This document shows positions 54,844 through 63,731 of a stretch of 64,000 nt of DNA, piece by piece. Made by a program: the position numbers and the translations under genes. Below the pieces are notes generated by a model. That model saw only the letters and a list, made by a program, of their open reading frames with translations, was not told the DNA's origin and did no database searches. The stretch covers positions 204,367 to 268,366 of the forward strand of contig NZ_BMNK01000013.1 of assembly GCF_014646515.1 (NCBI RefSeq), given 5' to 3'. The DNA comes from Nonomuraea glycinis. GTDB lineage: Bacteria; Actinomycetota; Actinomycetes; Streptosporangiales; Streptosporangiaceae. Every line of letters begins with the position of its first letter. The stretch's first letter is position 1.

Positions 54844-57497
54844 CCGGCCTCCGGCCTCCACTGGCCGCCGCTACCCTGCCCGTGGTGCGCGCCATCGTCG
54901 GCAAGGTCCAGCGCGCAGACCGGGAGCAGCGGGTGGTGGGCATCCACGCCCGCCCCGAATGGGCTGGCGAGCCCTCCTTCCCGCTGGGCGACACCGTCGT
55001 CCACGTCCGGCCCTGCCCCTCGGCGCTGGCCGTATGGGAGGCGGTGAAGCAGCACCGCGACGGCTACCTGGTTGTGCTCACCGACGTGGACGACGGCGAC
55101 CTCGGCATCGGGCTTCGGGCTCACCTGGCAAACGGCAGGCTGTTTGCACTGCGACCATGGGAGATGATCAAGCAGTCCTTTGAGGCGCGCACTCTCGACC
55201 CGCTCCTGCTGAACGAGGGCTGGGCAGCGAGCGCACTGGCCCGTTGGGAGCCCACTGAGGGATGGCCGCCTGTACCCGGCGGCGCGCTCACCCGCGACCA
55301 TGCCCTCGGCCACCTGGCCTCGGTCGTGTTCGGCGACGACATCGGCGGCGCCCCCTACCTCCTCCCTGAGCATCCAGACACGCTCAGCCTGCTGCGCTGG
55401 ACGCTCGACCCGGTCGCCCTCGGCCGCTTGGCCGCGCTTCCCGCCGACGTGCGCGAGGGGCTGACTCGGTGGCTGGGCGACGTCACCGGACCGGCGGGCG
55501 TCTGGACCCTGCGCGCGGTGGCGGCGGGGCACGGCGGAGACGCCGTGCCGCTCGCCCTGGTCGCCGGGCTGCTATGGCAAGACGGCGTCCAGTCGGTGGC
55601 GACCGAGGCCCGCGGCCTGGTCCGCGCCCGGCTGGGTGGCGCCGATCTGCCTGCCGAACAGGCACAGACCTGGGCACGGGCAGCTGTAGCACTGATCGGC
55701 CGGCTCGACTACCCCGGCAGCCTGCTGGACCGTGCCGAGTCCCTGCTGCTCGAGTTCAACGCCACCACCCTGATTGCCAAGTCCGCCTTGCTCCCCGGCG
55801 CCTACGACGTGCGGTTGCGCAACTTTGCGAAAGCTGTACGGCAGGCGCTGTCCGCCCCTGACGCGGCGACGCTGCGCCAGGCCGAAGACGCGCACGTCCA
55901 CCTGGTCTCCCACGAGCTAGCCGCGCTGCCTCCGCTGATCTCACGTACGGCGACGGCCCGGATGGCGCTGCGACTGGTGCGCTGGCTCGCCACCTCCGAC
56001 GAGCCTGCGCCCACGCTGGCCGACGCGCTGCACGACCAGGTCCGCACCGGCGCCTACGTGGAGTGGGCCTTCGCCGATGTGTGGACCGGCGACCCCGACG
56101 ACAAGGTCGCCAAGGCCTACCGGACGCTGCTGGACGCGGTTGCCGAGCGGCGGAGCGGTCGCGACCGGGTGCTCGCCCAGCACCTGGCCACTGCGGTCGC
56201 CGCCGACAGCGACCCCGGCAGCCTCGTTCCGATCGAGTCCGCGCTCGCCACGCTGGTGCGCCCTCTTGGTCGCTCGCTGCTGGTCGTGCTCGACGGCATG
56301 TCCGCAGGAGTTCTCGCCGAACTGGCCGACGAGCTCGTCCGTAGCCGGTGGACCGAGCTTGTCGACTCCGCCCTCGGCCACCGTAGGGTCCTGCTGCCTG
56401 TGCTGCCTACCGTCACCGAGGTATGCCGTACCAGCCTGCTCACAGGGACCCTGCGCACCGGCGGGCAGCACGATGAGAAGACGGCCTTTTCGGCCGTGAC
56501 CGGCGATCCTCAAGCTTGCCTGTTCCACAAGAATGACCTGCGCACCCCCGGCGGCCACAGCCTCGACCCGGAGGTGAAGGCCGCGATTGACGGATCGGCC
56601 AAGGTGATCGGCGTCGTGCTCAACGCCGTCGATGACTCCCTCGACAAGATGGACCCGGGGGGCACCACCTGGACCCTCGCCCAGGTGCAGCACTTGCAGG
56701 CGCTCGCCGAGGCTGCCCGCATCGCTGGCCGTACGCTAATCCTCACCTCCGACCACGGGCACGTGGTCGAACGAGGCAGCATTCCACTAACCGGGACGAA
56801 CGCGACCTCCGCCCGCTGGCGGCCTGCCACTGGACAGGTGTCCGAAGGGGAGATCGCTGTACAGGGCAAACGCGTGCTGCTCGGCGGCGGCAGTGTCGTG
56901 CTCCCCTGGAGGGAGGACCTGCGCTACGGCAGCAAGCGCGCGGGCTACCACGGAGGGGCCTCGGCCGCCGAGGTGGCCGTGCCGTTTGCCGTGTTCAGCC
57001 CGTCGCCAGTGAAAGATCTCGCTGGGTGGAAGCCCGCTCCGGCGCAGGAGCCCGCCTGGTGGAACACCACCGTCACCCACCGCAGGGAATTCGCTGCAGC
57101 CCCCCGCGCGCGGAAGGCTCCGGAGGGGCAGGGCGCGCTGATCGCCCTGGACGAGGTGGCATCGCCCCAGCAGTCCGCCTTGGAGCGGTTCTTGGATGAG
57201 CTGCTCGGCTCCGAGCTGTACGCTGCGCAGCGGGTTCGCGCCGGCCGGGCCGCACCCGACGTCACCCGGGTCCGCGGCGTGCTCGCGGCGCTGCTCGAGG
57301 GCGGCGGACGGCTGCACGAGTCCACGCTCTCCGCGGTGGCCGAGGTGCCGGCCGCGCGGCTGCGGAGCGTGCTGGCCGCGGTCCGCCGGGTGCTCAGCGT
57401 CGATGGCTACGACCCGATCAGCTACGACCCCGACGGGGTCACCGTGGTCATCTCGGTCGACGTGCTCGCCGAGCAGTTCGGGGTGGCGGCGCCATGA
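54840..57497 (+). CDS. pglZ: BREX alkaline phosphatase-fold protein PglZ
   Basis: 885 residues from GTG 54840. The PglZ (alkaline phosphatase superfamily) domain lies about 470-720: SLLVVLDGMSAGVLAELADE holds the first metal Asp, LPTVTEVCRTSLLTG the likely nucleophile Thr, and LILTSDHGHVVERG the second metal site. PglZ is the hallmark protein of all BREX types. A helical N-terminal region and a C-terminal winged-helix-like tail flank it. Both ends overlap neighbouring genes, so pglY-pglZ-brxD are translationally coupled. Confidence 0.93.
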   Translation: MTGLRPPLAAATLPVVRAIVGKVQRADREQRVVGIHARPEWAGEPSFPLGDTVVHVRPCPSALAVWEAVKQHRDGYLVVLTDVDDGDLGIGLRAHLANGRLFALRPWEMIKQSFEARTLDPLLLNEGWAASALARWEPTEGWPPVPGGALTRDHALGHLASVVFGDDIGGAPYLLPEHPDTLSLLRWTLDPVALGRLAALPADVREGLTRWLGDVTGPAGVWTLRAVAAGHGGDAVPLALVAGLLWQDGVQSVATEARGLVRARLGGADLPAEQAQTWARAAVALIGRLDYPGSLLDRAESLLLEFNATTLIAKSALLPGAYDVRLRNFAKAVRQALSAPDAATLRQAEDAHVHLVSHELAALPPLISRTATARMALRLVRWLATSDEPAPTLADALHDQVRTGAYVEWAFADVWTGDPDDKVAKAYRTLLDAVAERRSGRDRVLAQHLATAVAADSDPGSLVPIESALATLVRPLGRSLLVVLDGMSAGVLAELADELVRSRWTELVDSALGHRRVLLPVLPTVTEVCRTSLLTGTLRTGGQHDEKTAFSAVTGDPQACLFHKNDLRTPGGHSLDPEVKAAIDGSAKVIGVVLNAVDDSLDKMDPGGTTWTLAQVQHLQALAEAARIAGRTLILTSDHGHVVERGSIPLTGTNATSARWRPATGQVSEGEIAVQGKRVLLGGGSVVLPWREDLRYGSKRAGYHGGASAAEVAVPFAVFSPSPVKDLAGWKPAPAQEPAWWNTTVTHRREFAAAPRARKAPEGQGALIALDEVASPQQSALERFLDELLGSELYAAQRVRAGRAAPDVTRVRGVLAALLEGGGRLHESTLSAVAEVPAARLRSVLAAVRRVLSVDGYDPISYDPDGVTVVISVDVLAEQFGVAAP

Positions 57498-58798
57498 AGG
57501 TCAGCGAACGCCGCCGCCGCGAGGTGATCGACGCCCTGCGGCGGGGGACCGTGCCGTCGGCCGGACTCGACCTGCTCGCAGTCGGTCTCGACCGGTTCAC
57601 CGAGGCGCTCGACGCCGAGCTGGTCACGGCGGCTCAGGGCGGCTCGGTCTTCAAGGCGGTCCGAGGCGAGTACGGCGCGGGTAAAACGTTCTTCGCGCGT
57701 TGGCTGGCCGAACGGGCCAAACAGCACGGTTTGGCCGTCGCCGAGGTGCAGATATCCGAGACCGAGACGCCGCTGCACAAGCTGGAGACCGTCTACCGGC
57801 GGCTGTGCGAGAACCTCTCCACCGCCGAGTTCTCACCGAGCGCGCTCCGCTCGATCGTCGACGCATGGATGTTCACCCTGGAGGAGGACTCTCTCGCCGC
57901 CGGGGTACCGGAGACCGACACCGCCGCCCTGGAAGAGGCGGTGGCCGTGCTGCTGGAGAAGCGGCTTGCTGAGGTGAGCAGGTCCGCTCCCACCTTCGCC
58001 GCCGCGCTTCGCGGCTACCGTACGGCTGTCGCCGAGGGGGACGCGGCCACTGCCGAGGGCGTGCTGGCTTGGCTGGGCGGGCAACCGCACGTGGCCGCGT
58101 CTGCCAAACGCGCCGCCGGAGTTCGCGGCGATCTCGACCACTTCGGCGCCCTGGGCTTCCTGCAGGGGTTGTTGACCGTGCTGCGTGACTCTGGCCACCG
58201 GGGGCTGCTGCTCGTGCTCGACGAGGTCGAGACCCTGCAGCGGGTTCGCTCAGACGTGCGCGATAAGGCACTCAACGCGCTGCGCCAGCTCGTCGACGAG
58301 GTCTACTCCGGCCGCTTCCCTGGCCTGTATGTGCTCATTACCGGTACTCCCGCCTTCTTCGAAGGGCCGCAAGGGATACAGCGGCTCGCGCCGCTCGCTT
58401 CCCGGCTCGCCACGGACTTCACTACCGAACCACGGTTCGACAACCCACGTGCCGTACAGATTCGCCTGCCCGGGTTCGCCCATGACGGCCTGCTAGAACT
58501 GGGCACCCGGGTGCGCGACCTGTACGCCGTCGGAGCCTCGTCGCGGATCGCCAGCGTGGTCGACGACGCGTACATCGCCGCCCTTGCCCGCGCCGTGGCT
58601 GGCTCGCTCGGCGGCAAGGTCGGCGTTGCCCCCCGGGTGTTCCTGAAGAAGCTGGTCGGCGAGGTGCTCGACCGGGTCGACCAGTTCCCCGACTTCGACC
58701 CGCGCGTGCACTACCAGCTGACTGTTGGGGCCGGTGAGCTCAACGAGGTCGAACGCAATGCGGCCTCACTCGATGACATCCCGCTGGACGTCCCATGA
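57494..58798 (+). CDS. brxD: BREX ATP-binding protein BrxD
   Basis: 434 residues, ATG overlapping the pglZ stop. The P-loop GEYGAGKTFFARWLAE is near 58, and Walker B GLLLVLDEVETLQRV near 240. The start RRREVIDALRRGTVPSAGLD is characteristic of the DUF2791/BrxD family. It is an AAA-type ATPase specific to type 2 and related BREX loci, presumed to work with the BrxHI helicase. Confidence 0.92.
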   Translation: MKVSERRRREVIDALRRGTVPSAGLDLLAVGLDRFTEALDAELVTAAQGGSVFKAVRGEYGAGKTFFARWLAERAKQHGLAVAEVQISETETPLHKLETVYRRLCENLSTAEFSPSALRSIVDAWMFTLEEDSLAAGVPETDTAALEEAVAVLLEKRLAEVSRSAPTFAAALRGYRTAVAEGDAATAEGVLAWLGGQPHVAASAKRAAGVRGDLDHFGALGFLQGLLTVLRDSGHRGLLLVLDEVETLQRVRSDVRDKALNALRQLVDEVYSGRFPGLYVLITGTPAFFEGPQGIQRLAPLASRLATDFTTEPRFDNPRAVQIRLPGFAHDGLLELGTRVRDLYAVGASSRIASVVDDAYIAALARAVAGSLGGKVGVAPRVFLKKLVGEVLDRVDQFPDFDPRVHYQLTVGAGELNEVERNAASLDDIPLDVP

Positions 58799-58829
58799 AG
58801 GAGTCCGCCGCCCAGGTGAGGACGGTGCG

Positions 58830-60983
58830 ATGGTGAGCTCCGCCGAGCTCCACCCGGTGGTGCTGCACCACATCGTCAACACACTCGGCTGGCACGATCT
58901 GCGTCCGCTTCAGCAGGCCGCGATCGAACCCGTGCTCGCTGGGGCGGACGCGCTGCTGCTCGCCCCGACCGCGGGCGGCAAGACCGAGGCGGCGGCGTTC
59001 CCGCTGCTGTCGAGGATGGCCGCGGACAACTGGCAGGGCACCTCGGTGGTCTACCTGTGCCCGATCAAGGCGCTGCTCAACAACCTGCTGCCCCGGCTGG
59101 AGGGGTACGCGAGCTGGATCGGGCGGCGGGCCGCTCTCTGGCACGGGGACGTCACCTCGGCCCGACGCAAGCAGATCCTGCGCGACCGGCCCGACATCCT
59201 GCTGACCACGCCCGAGTCGCTAGAGGCGATGCTGGTCAGCGCTAACGTCGACCACCGGCAGTTCTTCTCCGGGGTACGGGCCGTCGTCGTGGACGAAGTG
59301 CACGCTTTCGCCGGGGACGACCGCGGCTGGCACCTGCTCGCCGTACTGGAACGGCTCACCCACCTACTCGGCCGCCCGATCCAGCGCATCGGCCTGTCGG
59401 CCACCGTTGGCAACCCGCCCGAACTGCTGAACTGGCTGCAGGGCTCCGCCCTGGGGAGCCGCCCAGGTCAGATTGTTGCACCGGACCTCGCCCGGCCGGC
59501 CGTATCGGGTCCTGTCCCGGGGGCCGCACCGGACCCCGCCCAGCCTGCGGCTCAAGCCGTACCGGCCGGAGAGATCCAGCTTGACTATGTCGGATCGGCG
59601 GCCAATGCCGCCAAGGTGATCGCCGTGCTGCACCGGGGCGAGAAGCGGCTGGTCTTCTGCGACTCTCGACAGCTCGTTGAGGAACTGGGCCACTCGCTGC
59701 GGGCGCTCGGCGTCACCACCTTCCTCTCCCACGCTTCCCTGTCTGTGGATGAGCGGCGCCGATCGGAGGAGGCGTTCGCGCAGGAACGCGACTGCGTCAT
59801 CGTCGCCACTTCCACGCTGGAGCTCGGTATCGACGTCGGCGATCTCGACCGGGTCATTCAGATCAATGCACCCGCCACCGTCGCCTCCTTCCTGCAGCGC
59901 ATCGGTCGCACCGGCCGCCGCGCTGGTACCGTGCGCAACTGCCTGTTCCTCACACTCACTGAGGATGCGCTGCTGCAGGCAGCCGGATTGCTGCTGCTGT
60001 GGGGCCGCGGCTGGGTCGAGCCCGTTGTCCCGCCCCCCGAACCCAGGCACATTGTCGCGCAGCAGATCCTCGCGTTGTGCTTGCAGGAGCACCGCGTGGG
60101 GGACCGGCTCTGGCCGGAGTGGTGGAATGGGCTCGCCCCCTTCGGACGCGGAGCCGAGCCGATCGTGCGGCATTTGGTCGCACATGGGTACCTGGACTCC
60201 GATTCCGGGATGCTGTTCATCGGCCCGGAGGCCGAACGGCGCTTCGGGTTCCGGCACTTTATGGAGATGACCTCGGTGTTCACCGCCGACCCGGAGTTCA
60301 ATGTGCTGTGGGGGCGCAAGGAGGTCGGGCGCGTTGACCCGGCCCTGCTGAGCGGGGAGGTGGAGGGGCCCCGGCTGCTGCTGCTCGCCGGGCGGACCTG
60401 GCGGGTCACCTACATCGACTGGCGCCGGCGCCGCTGCTTCGTCGAGCCCTCCGACGGGCGGGGGCGGGCCCGCTGGAACAGCAGCGGTGGAGCCAGCGGC
60501 CTGTCCTTCGCGCTGACGCGGGCCATGCGTTCGGTGCTGCTCGGTGATGATCCACCGGGTGGCCTCACCCAGCGGGCCAAGGACCGGCTCGCCGTTCTCA
60601 GGGAGGACGCCGTGGACATCGTTCACCCCGGCGGGACCGTCATAACCCGAGACCCGGAGGGCGACATGCGGTGGTGGACGTGGGGCGGGTTCTGCACCAA
60701 CGCCACGCTCGCGGCCACACTGACCGGGATCGCGGACGAGGGGCAGCGCGTCGATGAGGAATACCTGCGGCTCCGCGACGACGTGACGCCGGAGAAGTGG
60801 AAGGCGGCGATAGCCGGCGCAGTTCTGTCCCTGCCGGAGATTGACGACAAGGCGCTGGCCGGACTGAAGTTCGGCGTCGCCCTTCCGAGACGACTCGCGA
60901 TCGCCACGCTGGCCTCCCGGCTGGCTAGCCCTGAGGAGGCGGCAGCCGTACTCGCGGAACCATCCCGTTGGACGATGCGCTGA
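58830..60983 (+). CDS. brxHI: BREX Lhr-like helicase BrxHI
   Basis: 717 residues from ATG 58830 with GAGG 8 bases upstream; the frame runs back into brxD but upstream Mets lack ribosome sites. SF2 motifs are clear: QQAAIEP, LLLAPTAGGKTEAAAFPLL (I) near 45, VYLCPIKALLNNL (Ia), VVVDEVHAFAGDDRGW (II) near 155, GLSATVGNP (III), STLELGIDVGDLD (V) and QRIGRTGRRAGTVRN (VI). A Pro/Ala-rich insert (about 215-250) precedes the second RecA domain. It completes the type 2 BREX gene set. Confidence 0.92.
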   Translation: MVSSAELHPVVLHHIVNTLGWHDLRPLQQAAIEPVLAGADALLLAPTAGGKTEAAAFPLLSRMAADNWQGTSVVYLCPIKALLNNLLPRLEGYASWIGRRAALWHGDVTSARRKQILRDRPDILLTTPESLEAMLVSANVDHRQFFSGVRAVVVDEVHAFAGDDRGWHLLAVLERLTHLLGRPIQRIGLSATVGNPPELLNWLQGSALGSRPGQIVAPDLARPAVSGPVPGAAPDPAQPAAQAVPAGEIQLDYVGSAANAAKVIAVLHRGEKRLVFCDSRQLVEELGHSLRALGVTTFLSHASLSVDERRRSEEAFAQERDCVIVATSTLELGIDVGDLDRVIQINAPATVASFLQRIGRTGRRAGTVRNCLFLTLTEDALLQAAGLLLLWGRGWVEPVVPPPEPRHIVAQQILALCLQEHRVGDRLWPEWWNGLAPFGRGAEPIVRHLVAHGYLDSDSGMLFIGPEAERRFGFRHFMEMTSVFTADPEFNVLWGRKEVGRVDPALLSGEVEGPRLLLLAGRTWRVTYIDWRRRRCFVEPSDGRGRARWNSSGGASGLSFALTRAMRSVLLGDDPPGGLTQRAKDRLAVLREDAVDIVHPGGTVITRDPEGDMRWWTWGGFCTNATLAATLTGIADEGQRVDEEYLRLRDDVTPEKWKAAIAGAVLSLPEIDDKALAGLKFGVALPRRLAIATLASRLASPEEAAAVLAEPSRWTMR

Positions 60984-61649
60984 TTAGGAACGGGAGCCAG
61001 CCACAACGTTGAGCGGCCTTTCCCCTGGTCAAAGCTGCAGGTGATGGCTGATGGTGCCTACCCTTATACGGCAGCGTTGCTGTATGCCGCTGCTGTATGG
61101 CACCACTGAGAGCGGGTCAGTTCTCCGTCCGGCGGTAAGGGCCCGTACCGCAGGGCCTCCAGGCCCAAGGAAGGGAAGCCCCCGTGGCAGCCTGACCATC
61201 CGCTTTCAGGCGGATCAATCATCCTGGCTGGCTGATTGAGACGGTGGTCAGGTGCGTGGACGGTGACGCGCAGCGTCGGCGTGCGGGGACGTTGCTGTCA
61301 GCGCTGCTGTCACCTCAGCCATGGTCACCCGGTGGCAAAGCCCGACGTAGGAGGGCCTTGCCGGCGATCGCCCCAGCCCGTATGGCGGGTACCGAAGTCT
61401 GCGATCGTCACGGCCTCAGCTACCATGCGGCCTTCTTATCCGTAGCCAGTTCGAGATCGTGCACGGGCGTCTACCGCTGACAGTAGAGCCTGCTCGGCGG
61501 CCTCTCTGGCTTGATCACCTTCCAACGGGGTCCACCGCTGTCCAGGGACGTTGTTAGCATCGGCGTTAGCAAGATCATCGTGGCTAGCGACTTCTTGCCA
61601 GCGCGGCATAGGACTGACCGAGGACCGATGGCCTGCTCGGGGAGACTCG
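60984..61649. other. Intergenic region with diverged repeats
   Basis: Right of the BREX operon. It contains two copies of a repeat found again at about 63800-63925. A leftward 57-codon frame (61436-61609, MPRWQEVASHDDLANADANN, then QRWTPLEGDQAREAAEQALL) has good codon bias but no ribosome site, and could be the tail of a lost gene. No other feature is seen. Confidence 0.35.
61090..61430. repeat. Two copies of a diverged ~100-bp intergenic repeat
   Basis: Bases about 61120-61192 (CGCAGGGCC.CCAGGCCC.AG..GGAAGCC) and 61325-61416 (TCA.CCGGTGGCAA and GCGATCGTCACGGC) both align with 63799-63925, with gaps. No transposase or tRNA is associated. They may be remains of one mobile or recombination-prone sequence. 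Confidence 0.45.
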
Positions 61650-62063
61650 TTAGTCGTCGAAGCTGGCGATCCATTCGTTGATGAACTTCGACGCCTCGTC
61701 AGCGGTGACGACATCGCTCCTGGGCGCGAGGCCGAGGCTCTCGACGAGCAATTCTGGTCATACGGGCTCCCCCGTGACGACCAGGTAGCACGACAGGCCC
61801 TCACTCATCTGAGGCGACATCGAGGAGACGAACGCATCGCGGCGGAACCCGTTACAGAGCAACAGCAGGTTCTGCTGTTGCAGCTCCGCTCTCAGCTGGC
61901 GCAAGGTGTCTTCGAAGTCGATCGACGAGCGAACCTTGATCGATGAAGCGCCAGCGCGGTTCAGCCGGAGCTCGTATGTCTCGTCATCGTTCTGCGCTGT
62001 CACCTGGCATGGCAGAAGGGATTCGTCCGCCAAGTTGACCAACTCGAGGTCGTGCATGCTCAC
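61650..62063 (-). pseudogene. Immunity-like gene with in-frame TGA
   Basis: GTG 62063 overlaps the stop of the upstream small gene (GTGA). The first 101 codons (LVNLADESLLPCQVTAQNDD, YELRLNRAG, LLLLCNGFRRDAFVSSMSPQM, YLVVTGEPV) end at TGA 61758. In the same frame the next 35 codons to TAA 61650 still read like protein: PELLVESLGLAPRSDVVTAD, EASKFINEWIASFDD. So a nonsense mutation, or less likely readthrough, splits a 137-residue protein. The whole resembles small immunity-type proteins that follow toxin tails in actinomycetes. Confidence 0.5.
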
Positions 62064-62281
62064 CTAGGCACGTAGTGGGGGTTCGGAATCCAGACGTCGT
62101 CAGCGCTCCCGTACTTGCCCGGCTTCCAGGCTCCTCTGATCTGCGATGGATCGATCCGCTTGAACCCGACGGGCCTACGATCAAGGGAATCATCGTGGCG
62201 CTCGCCGACGCGTTCTACGAGGCCGCGATCGACAAGGGGAGGCAGATCCGCCTTGCTCGGGATCTTGAGGTATCCCCTCAC
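62060..62281 (-). CDS. Small protein resembling a polymorphic-toxin tail
   Basis: 73 residues from GTG 62281, which has an unusually strong ribosome site (AGGAGGGAGG, 4-base spacing). The C-terminus WKPGKYGSADDVWIPNPHYV is the kind of ending seen in actinomycete polymorphic toxins. No catalytic residues can be named. It overlaps the downstream immunity-like gene by 4 bases, so they form a pair. It may be an orphan toxin module separated from its carrier. Confidence 0.5.
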   Translation of the reverse strand: MRGYLKIPSKADLPPLVDRGLVERVGERHDDSLDRRPVGFKRIDPSQIRGAWKPGKYGSADDVWIPNPHYVPR

Positions 62282-62537
62282 AGTTCCTCCCTCCTGTTCA
62301 TGGAGGCTTGCAGCCACCACCATGTCACCCCAGCTCACACCCCCGAATTCGCGTCTCCAGCCCTACCAACTACACGGAATGCGGCTCGTGGTAAGGCTTC
62401 TACCTTACGAGGTGTCCTTCGCAGTGGGCCGACGGCAGCATAAAGAGCACTCGTTCTCCCAGATCAAATGGCACCTCATGTGACTTTCAGGATCGAACTT
62501 CGGGCTTCATGCCGTGGAACCAGGCTAAGATGCTCCT

Positions 62538-63731
62538 ATGGACATGTCTGGGTTGCCGGAAGGTGCGAACATCAACAATATCGAGATAGTCAATGATGAT
62601 TCCTCGGCTGCTCCTCGCAACCTGGAAGGGTTCTCGCCTTACGCTGCCTATGTCGCCAGGAGTGAGGAAATCGAGGAACTCATCTCACTCACCTCGATAT
62701 CATACGCGCTTTCCCAGCAACTCCTTCTTTCCACTCCCCCAGAACAGCTCACCGATATTACGTTTGACAATTCGACGTCTGAGCGTCGGTCGTTTTCAAT
62801 GGCCGATGTCGCTATTGGAGACATCCTTGGAATGTCGGCCGGCTGGCTTTTATATGAAGAATACGCCCAGAAAACGGGTCGAAATCCTCAGGACGTAGCC
62901 AATCAGGCAGAGGCTGGCCTGCTTGGTCCGGTTCGGATCCGCCCTCCCGATGGCGCCCCGGTCATTCTTTGGCCGCCTGAAAGCGAGAGAGAAGCAGATT
63001 TTAAGGCGCCCGAGATCGGTTTTCGCAGCATCAAGTTGAACGTTGTGGTTAAGGCCAAGGTTGCGGCCGATTTAACATTTGATCCATCCGACCCGGTGCA
63101 GGCCGAGGTGGCTCAGAAGCATTTTCTGAAGTTGGCCAGTTCGCTAGGGGAGGTCGATAAAGTAGTAAAACGGGCCGAATTTCTCCTATTTCGCGCAGCC
63201 TTCCTGCTTCAGTGGACCAGCTTCGAAGTGTTTCTTCGAGAGACGATTGAGGAACTCTTGGTAAGACATCCTCAGGTAATTCTCGACTCGGCAGGAAAGA
63301 AGGAGAGCCTGTCCTATGGGCAGCTATTTTCGATGACTAACAAGCTCTCTTCGATAGAGAGTCTACGCCAAGAACTGATCGACATGGAGATCGAGAGGCT
63401 CCGCTCAAATGGTCGCTCAATCCATGGAATGATCAATTTTCTCAAGAGTGCTTTCCGCTTCAAACGCGATCCCTACAAGGCTTGGTATGTTTATAAAGGT
63501 AAGCGTCATGAAGCAACCTACAGCACGCTTATCGACATTAAGGAACGAAGAAACATTCTAGTGCATGAGGCGTCAGATGCTAGATCTGCTATTTTGGGAA
63601 AGGAAGGGCAGGGTCTGAGTGAGGAAGAATATGTGAAATATATCCTGGCCCTACGCTCTGTCGCTTATAGCATTTCATCTAGTGTGCACTTCAAGAAGTA
63701 TGAGGTACAAGCTTCCAATGGTCCTGCCTAG
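62538..63731 (+). CDS. HEPN-domain protein (RiboL-PSP-HEPN type), putative abortive effector
   Basis: 397 residues. The C-terminal half is helical: AEFLLFRAAFLLQWTSFEVF precedes the HEPN RNase signature R-N-I-L-V-H in DIKERRNILVHEASDARSA. The N-terminal half is less structured and has no recognisable domain. No signal peptide or membrane segment. Base composition is much poorer in GC than the BREX genes, pointing to recent transfer. HEPN proteins of this type are predicted to cut RNA during infection. It stands alone with only a weak ribosome site. Confidence 0.6.
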   Translation: MDMSGLPEGANINNIEIVNDDSSAAPRNLEGFSPYAAYVARSEEIEELISLTSISYALSQQLLLSTPPEQLTDITFDNSTSERRSFSMADVAIGDILGMSAGWLLYEEYAQKTGRNPQDVANQAEAGLLGPVRIRPPDGAPVILWPPESEREADFKAPEIGFRSIKLNVVVKAKVAADLTFDPSDPVQAEVAQKHFLKLASSLGEVDKVVKRAEFLLFRAAFLLQWTSFEVFLRETIEELLVRHPQVILDSAGKKESLSYGQLFSMTNKLSSIESLRQELIDMEIERLRSNGRSIHGMINFLKSAFRFKRDPYKAWYVYKGKRHEATYSTLIDIKERRNILVHEASDARSAILGKEGQGLSEEEYVKYILALRSVAYSISSSVHFKKYEVQASNGPA

